Positions 1 through 11,752 are shown, counted from the first letter of the stretch. The stretch is DNA of 64,000 nucleotides from Heterocephalus glaber (GCF_000247695.1 NW_004624732.1:41767147-41831146); one strand, 5' to 3'. Program-made: numbers and translations. Notes: generated by a model from the sequence alone, not told the origin.

Positions 1-625
1 GAAGTCCCCTTTGACCCAGCTATTCCTCTGCTGGGTATCTTCCCAAAAGAATTAAAAGAATCATACCACAGTGATATATGTGCACCCATGTTCATGGCAG
101 CACAATTTGTAATAGCTAAAACATGGAAGCAGCCCAAATGCCTGCCAACTGGAGACTGAATAAAGAAAATGTGATCTTTTTATAAAATGGAGTACTACTC
201 AGCCATCAAAAATGAGAAATTAGAGACATTTATAGCTAAATGAATGCATATGGAGGCCATACTCTTAAATGAAATAAATAGGTCACATATGTGTAAATAA
301 TGAATAGTTTCTCTAGTGTGAGAAACTGAAAGTGTAAATAAGGACTCAAAGGTATAATAGATAATATGAAACGGGAAGAAAAGGGGCAAAGGGGAAGGGG
401 AAGTAGGAGGGGTAGGGGAAAGGAAAGCAGGGAATGGAATTAATATAAGAAAATGAAAAATTGCAAACAAAGTCTTTGTAAATAGGGAGGGATGGAGAGG
501 TTGAAGGGAGGGCAGGGGAAGGAGGAAAACTAAGAGCCAAGAGAGATTATGTGAAGGTGTAAGTTTCCAATGCTGAATGTAATTATATTGTGTACCTAAA
601 ATCTACCAATAAAATAAAAAAATTT
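1..625 (+). mobile_element. L1 retrotransposon, 3' end (ORF2 tail plus 3' UTR)
   Basis: The first 200 bases encode the extreme C-terminus of L1 ORF2p (readable [15 protein letters not shown] stretch, then CAPMF and KMEYYSAIKN-type motifs), with in-frame stops near 160-180, so it is dead. From about 230 the 3' UTR follows, including a purine-rich, G-rich tract at 367-537 and an A-rich end near 600-625 after an AATAAA at 609. The same 3' UTR recurs at 60,420-60,980, so this is a lineage-specific L1 family. The 5' part lies outside the window. The pyrimidine-rich antisense reading frames here are artefacts of the purine tract. Confidence 0.93.
367..537 (+). repeat. L1 3' UTR polypurine / G-run tract
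   Basis: Nearly pure purine strand with five runs of four G (383-386, 391-394, 397-400, 409-412, 415-418). Such tracts are a known feature of mammalian L1 3' UTRs and can form G-quadruplexes or triplexes. The tract at 60,725-60,900 is its counterpart. Confidence 0.8.
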
Positions 626-721
626 TAAATGTTAAATTTTGTCATGTGTTTTTTTCCAAAATAAAACCATTTAAAAATGCTTTTCTTTATATTTTATATG
701 TACATATAGGTAACAATAGTT

Positions 722-722
722 T

Positions 723-748
<26 letters not shown>
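722..748. repeat. (TA)n microsatellite
   Basis: Thirteen or so uninterrupted TA units just downstream of the first L1 tail. The rest of 626-1059 is unique AT-rich sequence in which I see nothing else. Confidence 0.9.
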
Positions 749-753
<5 letters not shown>

Positions 754-1078
754 AGACATACCTATCTACTCATATAAGAATGAATAAGAGAAATACAGAT
801 TTCTCATTTTTCCATGCATTCTAAAGTGTCTTTTGAGAGTCTTTGCCTATAAGAAGCCAGAAGAATCTAACCAGTCAGGCTGACTGAATACATTTTTCTC
901 TTTATTTATAACTCATTTTTCTCCTTTATAATTATTCCCATTCAGTATTATAGGAAATTCCATGTATTCCAACTGTGTTTAATTCTAACATATATTCCAT
1001 TTTTAGGGGTAAGATATAAATAGAAAAGGAAAATATCAAATTGTCTCCTTTGCTTTGTAAGAGTTATGGCTTTTACTA

Positions 1079-1177
1079 GGGCCGGGGATTTAACTCAGTG
1101 GTTCCACCACCTGCTGCCTGCCTCATAGGTCCAAAGACCTCAGTTTGATTCCCGGTACCAAAAAAACCCCCAAAAAT
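1079..1177 (+). mobile_element. ID-type tRNA-derived SINE
   Basis: Body starts GCCGGGGATTTAACTCAGTGG (A box region) and ends in a B box plus GGTACC and an A-rich/C tail. Flanking direct repeats AGAGTTATGGCT occur at 1060-1071 and 1178-1189, so the insertion is well defined. It belongs to the subfamily with CCACCACCTGC in place of the usual ID D-arm. Confidence 0.93.
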
Positions 1178-1459
1178 AGAGTTATGGCTATTTCTTAATA
1201 GCAGCATATGCTAGGAGTTTTTGGATTAATACGATTTTAAATTATGATCTCATAAATACACATATATTGGAAAATTGAAGTTCTGTTTTATTATTTCTCC
1301 AAAATTTTCCTAAATGATCATTGTGGCCAAATTGGAAATCTAGTATCAATATATCAAATTATAGGTGATCTTCACAGCACAAAGTATCTCTTCAACTATA
1401 AGTTTTTGAAATATGTAAAGTTGCTCTTACAGAATAATATAGTGGTTTAAATATCTGTT

Positions 1460-1620
1460 CCAGCACTTATCACAGTGATCCTGGATAAGTATCTAGTCCC
1501 TCTATGTCTCCATTTCTTCACTGGTAAAATGGGTATAGCAGTAAGGATTACTTCACAAGTTCAAGGTCTCTTTGAACAATGCCAGGTATGTAAATAGCTT
1601 TTAAAGTATTATTTAAGTAT
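1460..1620 (+). mobile_element. MIR SINE fossil
   Basis: Degenerate match to the MIR core and 3' part (CCATTTCTTCACTGGTAAAATGGG, then an AATGCCAGGTA-like end). Old and strongly diverged, with no target duplication visible. Confidence 0.6.
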
Positions 1621-2430
1621 CATTTTTCTTCCTTACTCTTTCTCCAGAGTGAAAAATAGATCAGAGTTGAATAGTAGAGTATTGCATTTGCAACTGTATC
1701 TATTACCCTCAGAATGAATTCAAAAGACTGAATTATAGAATTTGATTTAGGTATTATACTGATGAAGTATACAAAGAATTGCCAAGTTTGCACTTGGCTA
1801 ATTGATACACATGTAATTACTCAGGAGTTTAAAAAAGGACTTAATTGCATCTTGTTGCAAAACTGTGTTTCTACTTTTTTGTTACCTTTATGTATCTTTT
1901 GTGCAGGACACAGAGTGGCTTTGGAAAGTTCAAATTCCACAAACTCTTCTTTATCTATCCCACTTCCTCTCCACTGCATTATCTCTGACAAAGCTTCTCT
2001 CTGATTGCTGCATGGTGCAATTACTAACAATTAATTAATCTTACAAAAAACTGTTGTGAAGCCTATTTCAGGTCTTTTTAAAAAATTTTCTTTTTCTCCC
2101 TTTATGTGTGAAGACCTTAGAATTTGAGATGTTCACCCAGCAGTGATTTCCTTTACATTTAATACATCTACCACAAACCTAATAGATATTTTACATGAAT
2201 TGATTTCCCCTATACTTTTATAAAGCTTTAAAAATAAGAATTTTTTCTGAATTAAGTGCTTTATTTAATATATGCATAAAATTTCTTATTTCCCTGTTGA
2301 CAAGTGATTAGCACTACAATTGTTTTCAGGCTAAAAGCGCGTAATACCTTTTTAATGCACTTTTGCCACCACATTTTTACTAGTAAATATTGGTTATACA
2401 GACTAATGATTTCATTTTGGCAAACATGTA
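1621..2430. other. unassigned AT-rich sequence
   Basis: Short open frames on both strands (for example 1762-2004) lack splice-site context, CpG retention or recognisable motifs. I see no gene here. Confidence 0.5.
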
Positions 2431-2433
2431 ATC

Positions 2434-2578
2434 TTTTTTTATAGTACCAGGACCAGCGATGCTCTGTCACTGAACTAAATTCCCAGCCATTGTTTATTTT
2501 TTTATTTTGAGATAAAATCTTGCCCAGGGTGGACTAGAACTCAACAATCCCTTACCCTTCAGAGCAGCTGGATTACAG
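2434..2578 (-). mobile_element. B1-dID dimeric SINE, old copy
   Basis: Read on the minus strand, a B1-like half (2506-2578; reverse of CAGAGCAGCTGGATTACAG is a diverged B1 start) precedes an ID-like half ending in GGTACTATAAAAAA at 2434-2490. The order B1 then ID identifies B1-dID. It is strongly diverged. Confidence 0.7.
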
Positions 2579-2599
2579 TTATATACTTCAATTTGATAC

Positions 2600-4565
2600 T
2601 CTTCTAATTTTAATAAACAGCAAACAAAAAATTTGCATGGAAGGCAATGATGTCTTAGTCAATTATGAATGCTATGAAAGTTATCTATGACATGTACTGT
2701 TAATTTTTATACCTTGAATTTCTTATTGCTGTCCTGATCATCTTTCCCAGAGTAAATCAGCTAAATATCATTGCTAAATTATCTCTATATCTAAAACCAC
2801 CTTGAGAGTGTGAAGTATACAATCCATTCTGGAAATCAACTCATAGACCCTGTCACTGAAATAAAAATATGCAAAATAACTGCCTGATCTCAGATATCAT
2901 ATATAAAGAAAATACATTTTTCCTAAACCATAATTTTTCAAAGAAAAGGTAATATGGACTTTGTAAATGTTAGGTGAATTAAACAAAAATAAAAATGAAA
3001 CAAATCTAACAGAAGATTTGCTCAGCTTTTTAATGAATTATTGGTTTCTTGTGGGTTTGCTTACTGTGTTTTTTAAATCATTTGAGAATATTTGTTGTGA
3101 TATAGATTAAATCTGCAATTGGCAACTTCTATTTGGCAGAAATTGTTGGTTCAAAAGATGCCAAAATCTGCATTTTATAAAAAAACATGCACCTATTTAC
3201 TGTACTTTTTTTTACTGTACTTCTGAGTAGCATTTCTTGAGCATTCTTATGTACGTTATCCAATACTGATGGTGGAGTTTGGAGAAATGGTCAAAATATT
3301 TCTAATTTTACATGTCTGTAGTTGTCCCTGGTTTAATCATTGTCCATTAGGTCCTAGTGAGTAACTTCATTTCTTGGTATTAGTCTCTTCGCTTAAAACC
3401 ACGTTCTTTTATCTTGCAAGACAGCTCTCGGATCCCCTCCCATGAAGCAGAGAGAATCCACAGGGGTGTGCTCTGTTGGCCAGGTTGTAGTGACTCAATT
3501 TTACCTGATTATGATAACACAATTTAGCCTGGTGACATTAACACAAAGTAGCCACTGAAAATAACTCAAACTCAAATGAACTCCCTTCTGTCCTGAGATT
3601 CTCTTTATTTCCAACTTTAGGGCATTTTCTCATATCATTATTAATCTAACAGCTTTATAAGTATCCAGCATTAATCAATGCCTACTGTATGCACTTGCCT
3701 TCTGGAACCTTAAAATGAATAAGTACAAAAATCTACATGTTAAGAATTCCACCTATCAGTAATCATTTTACTTATATTACACCAAACTAATTTTCTTCAA
3801 AATGATAACATTTCATATTAATAATTTGGTAAACATTTCTTCACTACAGTATATCTAAGCATCTTGCATTTCTCCCTCTTTGGACACCCTCCTAAACATT
3901 CTCTGTATGGTTAAAATGAAAAAAAAAACAGATTATTTCTCTCTCATTTACTAGAATTTTGCTGTCATCGTCACATAATGAGTAACTTATAAATGATGAT
4001 GATTGGACTAATAGATACTTGTTTATTAACTTTCTACAAAGAATAGGTTCACACATACTCAAATTTTAACAAGTTCTGTTTTTCCTTCTGTGATGGCTTT
4101 AAAAGAGAGTCATGAAATAAGTCAACATCAGAGAAAGTCAAGTGTCCTCATTTATAAGAAGCAAAAATTGAAACAAAATATTCCAATCACTAAGACACAA
4201 ATGTAGAGGAAATTTTAATTTTGATATAGAAATACATGTCAGTTTTTCTTTCATATTTAAGTTATGTGATCTTCATGTAGCAATTATATTAGTTTTATCA
4301 AGTAATCCAGAGTAATAATCAATTTATAGATCATGATTCATTTTATCTTTAGATTTATGTACGAATCAAACCTCTTAATTACATGTTTTTAATTTTCTTT
4401 ATATGTTGAAAATCAATTCTATGACTCCTAAAATCTATGGACATCCAATATTTTTCCAACTATGGTAAAATTCATTTCCATATATGTTTATAAGTTATAT
4501 CTTTTAATGTAGATACCATAAGACAGTGTTTTACCAACTAAAGTGAAACAAAATGGTTCCACTGC
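2600..4565. other. unassigned AT-rich sequence
   Basis: Non-repetitive by eye. The only richer patch is 3425-3490 (CTCGGATCCCCTCCC...), which I cannot assign. No splice-flanked open frame was seen. Confidence 0.5.
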
Positions 4566-4954
4566 ATTTCAGCAATTAGAACTGTACATAAAGGTTATAA
4601 CTAAACTATAGTCTACTTGTAAAAAACTTCATGATAATAAACAGACTAGAAATTAAAATACTGTGAAAAATGTTGATTTTTAGAAAATTTAAATAATACG
4701 TAAAAATTTTAAATATAAAAATCTTAATTATAAATAGAGTATTTTTGTACACAGAAATTAAATCAGTTGATCTTTTTTCTGTACTGGAGACTAAACCCAG
4801 GGCTTTATCTCCAGCCCCTTTCTTAGGTTTTTATTTGGAGACAGGGTAAGTCTAAGTCAGTAAGTTACCTGTGCTGAGATCAAACCAGGAATCTCCTACC
4901 TCAGCCCCCAGAGTGCTAGAATTTCAGCAATTAGAACAGTACATAAAGTTTATA
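4566..4954. repeat. 34-bp direct repeat bracketing a SINE
   Basis: Positions 4566-4599 and 4921-4954 share 34 bases with two mismatches, both beginning ATTTCAGCAATTAGAAC. They lie 355 bp apart. The second copy overlaps or abuts the 5' end of the minus-strand B1-dID. Too long for an ordinary L1-mediated target duplication, so a local duplication is the simpler reading. Confidence 0.85.
4768..4925 (-). mobile_element. B1-dID dimeric SINE
   Basis: On the plus strand it reads poly-T, CTGTACTGGAGACTAAACCC, ...ATCTCCAGCCCC (reverse ID half), then a shortened reverse B1 with TGAGATCAAACC and CCTCAGCCCCCAGAGTGCT. The B1 half carries internal deletions. Confidence 0.8.
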
Positions 4955-5613
4955 GACATGTGGCACCAGAAAGAGCTAAATTTTTTAAAAAGAGTTTCAG
5001 CAGTCATCTTGGTCAAACTGAACATTACCATTGTATTTGCCTGTTCCTTACAAGTTTTAAAGTCCTTACATTAGCATGATGGAATGCACATGCCTTTTAA
5101 AAATGTATAAGGAAAGCAGCTAAGTTAGTATTAAGACCCATGAAACTTTTACTGTGTGTGATGATAATCATAGGGATGTAGAACTAGGATATTCTCAACA
5201 GTACAGTTGGATTTACATGTTTATGGTCATGATGACAACAATTAACCAACAAAATTTAGAGAGTTTCTTTAAGCATACATTATAATGATTAAGAATAATA
5301 TATATGTATGTGTACATATACATATTTTTAAGTAGCTTACTGATTGCTGTAATAAATACAGGTAACTTCTTCAGAGTAATTGAATTTAAATGAATAGATA
5401 ATTTATGCTATTCTTTTAGACTCTTAAAATTTAATAACAATACATTGCAGATCAAAAAAGCCATAATTTTCCAAAATCAGTGTAATTGTACTTACACTTA
5501 AGACTCAATATGATCTATCAAATCTACTCTTCAACTATCCTTTGTAGATTTAGTGGCCTTGCAGATATTTTGGACATAGATCCTTATTCACTTGCCTTTT
5601 TCATCTTAGTTTT
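4955..5613. other. unassigned AT-rich sequence
   Basis: Includes a small TATATGTATGTGTACATATACAT patch near 5300-5325. No other structure found. Confidence 0.5.
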
Positions 5614-5629
5614 CAGGGTAAAATTTCTA

Positions 5630-5721
5630 TTTTTTTTTTTTTTTTTTTGGTACCAGGGATCGAACTCGGGTCCTTGTGCTTGCGCAGCAGGCAGCAAAAC
5701 TCCTGAGCTAAATCCCCGGCC
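5630..5721 (-). mobile_element. ID-type tRNA-derived SINE
   Basis: Minus-strand ID element with a T18 tail on the left, a B box (GAGTTCGATCCC in reverse) and GGGCCGGGGATTTAGCTCAG at its 5' end. Target duplications CAGGGTAAAATTTCTA at 5614-5629 and CAGGGTAAAACTTCTA at 5722-5737 differ at one base. An open frame crossing this region is a SINE artefact. Confidence 0.95.
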
Positions 5722-5739
5722 CAGGGTAAAACTTCTAGA

Positions 5740-7385
5740 TGCTCCATGGCATTATTACAAAGACTACAAAGTTTTTATTTATTTGTGCTCAATTACTCTG
5801 GAGAAGTTAGTTTCATCTCCAACATTTAGTAACAAATGAAACTTTTGACTCCCATTGTTATCTAGATTCATTTGTAAAACAAACATTCATTTTCTATCTT
5901 TCCTAAGCAACTTGCTCTAAAAAAATATATTTACCCATATCTTTAGTGGAAAATCTCCTCTATATTCCTTCAACATCTTTTATGGTACACACACTTACAT
6001 CTAACATAATGTGATCAACCTGAACATGCAAATTGCAATATCTTGTTATTATCAATAATTGGTGACAATCTTGTACCTTGTGCCAATCCTGTTATAAGAG
6101 ATTACAATTTCCTTAATGGAGGGAGACATATATTTTGTAGGTCAAAAAGAGTTCAGTATAACCAAGTTCAAATATTTTAATGCTAATGCACACACATTTA
6201 TATATAGATATATATTCATGTATACACTATAAAACTATTCTATTCATTTTTTACAATTATTCCATTCATAATATAAAATCACTCCCGAGTTAGGAACACA
6301 GTGCTCATCAGTCTGTAATAAACTAGCTTTAATTATCTATCTAATTCTCTTTTGTCATTGAAGACAATGATTAAGTTACTTGACAGCTCATAGGCTGGAA
6401 AAATCAGGAGTATTCAAATTCACGTTGACCAACTACAAAGCCTATCTTTTCTCTTTTCTCTCACTCCTTTGTACACAGCAGTCATTTGTAAACATCTACT
6501 ATGACTTGACATTTTTTTCTATGTATCCCAAATTTGGGGACCATTTCTAGGAAACTTGAAACTTGAAAAATATCTTTATTTCTTATTCAATAGGAGTATG
6601 ACATTGTAAATGCACAGTTTCCTTTGAATAAATTCAACCACTAAAAATGAATGCTTTTGTCTTCTCAGGGAAATCTTTTGAATAGGAGGTATGGATGGAG
6701 TGGATGGGAAAGATGGGAACCTGATGAAGAGCAAAGCAACATTAGAAGAATTAATTGAGTATATTAATGCTTGACCTTGCTCCCATAAATAAAAATATCT
6801 GATTGTACCCTAGTGGAAAAAGCTCTATGGAGGAAACATAAATTCAATGGCTTCTTACATAAAATGTCACTTAACATTTCAGTGAATTAATATATCAATT
6901 AGATAGAAAAATATATATAAAGGGAAGAAACACCATGAAAATGCAACATCAATGCTGCATCACACATGCATTTGCAGCACTGGGTCCTAGATTTCCTCAC
7001 TGATGTGCTGGATGCTGGGAATGAATGTTGACTATGAAATGTTGACCTAATTGGTTGAAATTATTAATTCCTTCTGTCACCTGATCATGGTGCCAGAGGA
7101 CTCTAGCATGATGGGTTAGCTATGTTCAACTTTCTTCTCTTTTTCCTCCTTGACACATTATAAAATCACTGGAGCTAGTACTCTGGACACTAAAGCCTTC
7201 AGAAAACTGCTAAAGCTCTTTTAATTGCTAAGGTTGGATTTTGCTGACCACATCTTAAGTCACTGTTGTAATCTTAGCAAGTACCAACACTGAGAACAAA
7301 TGGGCCATTTTCCTTGGATAGCACTGCTAGATGGCTGAATTTTCCAGAAACAAAAAGCATGTCTCTTTAATAAAAATCATATTTT
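5740..7385. other. unassigned sequence
   Basis: No repeat recognised, and no open frame with splice context. The less AT-rich patch 6940-7130 is not assignable by eye. Confidence 0.45.
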
Positions 7386-7389
7386 TATT

Positions 7390-7472
7390 TATTTTTTCCG
7401 GTACCAGCGATCGAATTCAGGACTTTGTGCTTGCCTGGCAGGCTTACCATCACTGAGCTACATCCCCCGCTC
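7390..7472 (-). mobile_element. ID-type SINE, diverged
   Basis: Reverse-strand GGTACC end, a degenerate B box (TCGAATTC) and GCTCAGTGATGG A-box region. It keeps more of the older ID layout (GCCTGCCAGGCAAGCAC in reverse), so it is probably older than the copy at 5.6 kb. Confidence 0.85.
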
Positions 7473-7799
7473 TATTTGATTTATTTTTGTCCATTGGTAT
7501 CCTTTCAGAAAGAAGGGGGTTGTACTAGACATTCAAGGACAAAGAGTTTTAGTAGAGATTGTTGGCACTGCTGCTGGAAAGGATTAAGAGTGATGAGGAG
7601 AAAAGGAAAGAGGTGAAGGTAAACAGTTGAACAAAGACTCCTTATCCAAGGACCAGTTATCTCCTGTTGTTCCCGGAGCCATGATTCACTGCCTGTCCCA
7701 TTGACAATGTCAATTAACAAAACTGGAAAACGATTCAGGAAAATGCATTTTTCAATTTAAGAATACACATAAGTTGATAGAAAACAGACAGGATTCAGT

Positions 7800-8340
7800 G
7801 TGATTTATTTTATTTTATTTTATTCTATCCAATGATCTATTGAGATGAAGTGTACAAACTGCCTGTAGCAGTGATTTGACCATGTCAATTCTAAAGTCGA
7901 AGGTCTTGCTAAAATCAGTTGTTTTTTATTGCCTTCTGAAAAAAAGACAACTGAATGTAATTTAACTGTTTCTTGACAATGCAAGGTTATCTTTAGAATG
8001 TCAATGTTTGTACCGAGGTCATTGCTTTCAAGGACTCTTGAGATGCAGTGTGAGTCCCATTTCAATGCTGATGGTTTCACATGGCTATGATTCTAAGGTC
8101 TGTGTTGTTTTCTTTCCCTTTGTCTGTATCTTCCGTAGTGTCAACAATAACTTCATGTTCCTGTCAGTGTACCACCACTCAATAATATCTCTACTGGTAT
8201 ACATTTCCAGAGCTCATGTTTTGTGTGTCTACAACCAGGATGTTCAAATTTTCTTCAGTTTCATTTTCCAAGGAGGATATCATAGTGAAACTCTGTGTAG
8301 CAGCTTGTGAAGGTTTGCATCATAAGCAACATGTATAAGC
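7800..8340 (-). pseudogene. possible decayed processed pseudogene, unidentified
   Basis: Read on the minus strand from about 8340 down, segments of protein-like composition appear in different frames (an acidic stretch near 8160-8250 and an 86-codon open frame at 7820-8080). The 3' end runs into an (AATAAAAT)-like A-rich tail at 7803-7826, as in a retroposed cDNA. No target duplication was found and the parent protein is not recognised. It may equally be chance plus an A-rich repeat. Confidence 0.25.
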
Positions 8341-9017
8341 ATTCCTATTTACAGTGCATTCGTGTCTAGTCTGTGTTTTCCTGTATTTTCTGAATAGTTG
8401 CAGTTGATGGCAAAGCACCCTGCAGGTAGGTAAGATGGATATTTGCCAGCTAGTAACTATGGGCTAATTTTGCAAATGACCCAAGATGCCTTCTGTACGA
8501 TTCCCCTCACAGTAAAATGAGAGAAATAACCTTTTGTCTTTATGGACACAATTATGGCTTTTTTTGTATGTTCACAAAAGTCTATTGTGCTTTCTGAATA
8601 AGAATATAGCTTTAAAAGTCAAGGACTCATACAAATATTTGTACATTTTTGTACATCTTATATTAGTGTGCGTGTATATATTCTATGATACACATGTGTA
8701 TACATAATATATAAATATATCTGCTTGTGTATATCTATCCATTTTTCTAGATATGTAGCTACCTGGGGAACAGAGAGGTCAGGAAACTGTAGACAAGCAT
8801 ATTGGGAAGAAAATATTTTTTGCATAAGCTAAATCCAGAGATCTCTTTAAGGAAAGTTTGATACTTTCTTCTTTTGCCCTATAGCAGGACATTATGATCT
8901 TGTACAACTTATTGTCCACATATAAAGTTTATTTATAACTTTGATCTATCTTTTCAATAGTTCTGTCCTCTTACATTTTGGATCTTCTTGCCTGGCCCTT
9001 CATGACTCTTAGTAGTT
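8340..9017. other. unassigned sequence
   Basis: Contains a TA/TG-rich patch at 8660-8740. Nothing else recognised. Confidence 0.5.
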
Positions 9018-9035
9018 AAAGAATTAGTCTTAAGG

Positions 9036-9120
9036 CCAGGGATTTAGCTCAGTGGTTCCACCACCTGCCTCGCAAGTACAAGGTCTTCAGTTCGATCTTG
9101 GTACCCCCCCAAAAAAGAAA
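9036..9120 (+). mobile_element. ID-type tRNA-derived SINE
   Basis: GCCAGGGATTTAGCTCAGTGG, then CCACCACCTGCCTCGCAAG, a B box GTTCGATC, GGTACC and a C7/A-rich tail. Target duplications AAAGAATTAG start at 9018 and 9121; an extended 18-bp match has three differences. Confidence 0.93.
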
Positions 9121-9399
9121 AAAGAATTAGCCCTAAAGCATAATAAAGCAGATTATACATTCCTCAAAATCAAACAGTTGCCCTGCTCTTCCTCTTATCT
9201 CTGAGTAGTATGAAAGCTAAGCAGGCATTATGTATATGGAACATTGAAGCAGAGTCACATGGGCCAGAGCCATATGAACACACTGTGACAATGTTGGAAC
9301 AAAACCTCCAATCTCTAGTAATTCATGGGGCTGAAAATCCACAGAGTTTTATAACTAGGAGAAGCATAGTGAAAATAATAATATATAATAAGGATAGCA

Positions 9400-9915
9400 T
9401 GTTAGTTTTTTCTTGCTTCTATAAAAATTTGCCATAAACTTAGTGCCTTAAAGCAACAGAAATCCATTACAAAAGAGTCAGGACTCTAAAATGAGTGTCT
9501 CCACCAAAATGAAAGTTTCTCAAGGGCCAGATACTTCTGAGGCCTCTTGGGGAAATTCTCTTTCCTTGCCTTTTCCAACTCCCACCAGCTGCCAACTTTC
9601 ATTTGCTCTCATAGCATTAGCCTTCATCTTCAAAGTCAAAAATGGCTATTTGAGTCCTTTTCATTTGTTATCACCCTGACCTCTTGCTTGTTCACATCTC
9701 CCCATGGTCGGACTTTTCTTCCTTCCTCTTCTATTTTTAAGGATCTCTGTGATTACACAGGTCTCATATGGTCAGTCTAGGATAGTCTCTTTATTTTGAT
9801 GTCAGTTGATTGGCAAAATTAATGCATTATAATCTCCCTTTTCTTTTTAACTGAGATATTCAGTTATAGAGATTAGGACATGGGAATTCTTGGGAAGCCA
9901 GTATTATGCCTACAA
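9400..9915 (-). mobile_element. old ERVL/MaLR-class LTR
   Basis: The whole 516 bp follows, in reverse, a common mammalian LTR: a TGTTAGTTTTTTCTTGCTTC start, CATAAACTTAGTGCCTTAAAG, CTCTTTCCTTGCCTTTTCCA, CACCCTGACCTCTTGC, GATTAGGACATGGG and GCCTACA. It is almost complete, diverged, and has no internal proviral part. The open frames inside it are remnants of LTR sequence, not genes. Confidence 0.75.
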
Positions 9916-10435
9916 TAGTACTATATTAATACTTAAAGATGGTCCTCCAATCTCATTTCATTGTCATAAAAACTCTGCCAGGTAGGAAGCAATAGCTTCA
10001 TTTTCTAGAGATGGAAATGATATCTTGTGGGTGTTTAGCTTTTATTAATGCAAATTTTAAATAATTATAAATATAAAACCTGGAAATGATATAAGAAAAT
10101 AGTTAAATGGAAATAATTAAATGAAATTAAGAGGAAAATAATTAAATGAAATTAGAAAATAATGAAATTAAGAGGAAACATTACAATTTTCTATTGGGGA
10201 TATCCATTAAAATACATAAAAGGGTGGATTTTTAAAAACTTTAATTTTTATGGAAAAGAGGAAAGCAAAAGATTACTAATCATTTCACAATCATTTACAA
10301 ATTATAGAAGAGTATTTCTTGAAAATAACTTTACCTCCTAGCTCAAATCCCTAAAACCCAAAAAGATGGAATGAGATATGGATGGCTGTATCAGAACTGA
10401 GTCTTATTTGTGAATAAATTTAAATAATAATGTCA
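9916..10435. other. unassigned AT-rich sequence with small tandem repeat
   Basis: At 10110-10178 the unit AAATAATTAAATGAAATTA is repeated imperfectly about three times. Nothing else recognised. Confidence 0.6.
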
Positions 10436-10600
10436 TCAGCAAACTTTCTCTTTTGACCTTTCTGAACCTCTTTGAATCTCAGTTTTCATATCAGGAAAGA
10501 AATCAGTATTTTTTTTACCCTTGAAGGTCATAATGAGGTTAAATAACATTGGAAAACAACCGTGGCATAGTAAGTGCTCAATAAACAGTAGCTACATTTT
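10436..10600 (+). mobile_element. MIR SINE fossil
   Basis: TGACCTTTCTGAACCTCTTT...ATCTCAGTTTTCATATCAGG, then AATGAGGTTAAATAA and GTAAGTGCTCAATAAA follow the MIR 3' half closely. Confidence 0.75.
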
Positions 10601-10604
10601 TTAC

Positions 10605-11085
10605 TTATATTGGCCTTATCTCCACAGGATGTAATTTTGAGGTGTCTGAATAAGCAAAACAAAGAAGGCCTATGTGAAGACATTACTCAATTCTCATCTC
10701 AAACAATGCAAAATGTACTTTTATTTTTAAAGTATTTCTTACAGTTAAATTTTCTTTTTTTCCACAAATAAGTAACACAAAATTCTTTTTTAAAAAATTA
10801 TTTACTGCAAGGATTCTCTCAAACAGTGAATTTCTTTGTGGCTTTGGTGTATACATTTAAAAGATAATTTACATTTAGGAATTGTTTAGAAAAACAGGAA
10901 AATTACAAGTGAATCTAACCCTTCAGTTTCTTTCATCTGGCCTCATAAATAATTTCTTCTCTGGAAGCGAGTATTAAATCTGTGTTCAATGTGGCAGACT
11001 GTGAAAGTTTCTTAGAGTTTATCGCCTGTAGAATTTGGAAATGATTAATCAGAACATCCCTGAAGATTTATCTGTGCCTGGAGCA
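10605..11085. other. unassigned sequence
   Basis: No repeat, RNA gene or splice-flanked frame recognised. Confidence 0.5.
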
Positions 11086-11089
11086 TGGC

Positions 11090-11470
11090 CACATGTCTCA
11101 GTCGCTTTCCCCTTGCTGAGACACAGTACTGGACACGCCGATTAAAGGGTGGGGTTGTTATTCAGGCTCATGGTTAGAGACCATAGTCAGCGGGCTCCCT
11201 GGCAGAACTCCATGCAGAGAGGGAGCACATGGCCATGGCGGCTGCACAAGCGGCTGGTCTGCTCGAGGCAAGGCAGCAGGCAGCAGAGTGGAGGGAGAAG
11301 CCCTGAAGAGGATGGATCCTTCGGGCCATGCCCACAGTCACCTGACTTCTGACCCTGCCTCAAACTGCAAATCAGCTACACACCTCCACTGCCCTGTCAT
11401 CCAGTCACTGTTCAAAGGCCCAATCTAAGAGCACCTAAGACTTTAGGGGACAGTTTAGATCGAAACCACT
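11090..11470 (-). mobile_element. MaLR-type LTR, reverse strand
   Basis: GC-richer than its surroundings. The end GGGGACAGTTTAGATCGAAACCA, and the CTCATGGTTAGAGACCATAGTC and CACATGGCCATGGCGGC segments follow the reverse of MaLR (MST/ORR1-like) LTRs seen in rodents and other eutherians. A 67-codon open frame here is not a gene. Confidence 0.55.
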
Positions 11471-11617
11471 GCACCAGACTAGCTGACATTATATTAAATT
11501 TAAAACATTTTTTAGGACAAAATGCAATTACAAAATAAAATGTGGGTTAAGGTTGTGCGATACTGCACGTTCAAAGTGTTTTAATCTGTTACAGTGCCCT
11601 ATATTTTTCTTTTTTCT

Positions 11618-11752
11618 TTGTCTTTTTTTTTGGCGGGGGGGGAGACAAGGTCTTGCTCTGTAGTTTCAAGCTGGCCTGGAGCTCACTATATATCTCAGAC
11701 TGGCCTGGAGCCCGTAGTGATCCTCTTTCCTCAGCCTCCAGAGTGCTGGCAG
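11618..11752 (-). mobile_element. B1 SINE
   Basis: Poly-T and poly-G left end, then GAGACAAGGTCTTGCTCTGTAG, AGCTGGCCTGGAGCTCAC and CCTCAGCCTCCAGAGTGCTGG, the reverse of a B1. Its 5' end is truncated or diverged at the right. Confidence 0.85.

Noticed and set aside
195..540. Two pyrimidine-coded, Pro/Phe/Ser-rich minus frames, repeated at 60,667-60,947
   Set aside because: They are complements of the L1 3' UTR purine tract. Their similarity reflects the shared repeat, not a gene family.
1079..1160. tRNA gene
   Set aside because: A and B boxes are present but the cloverleaf is not, and A-tail plus target duplications show that these are ID SINEs, here and at the other copies.
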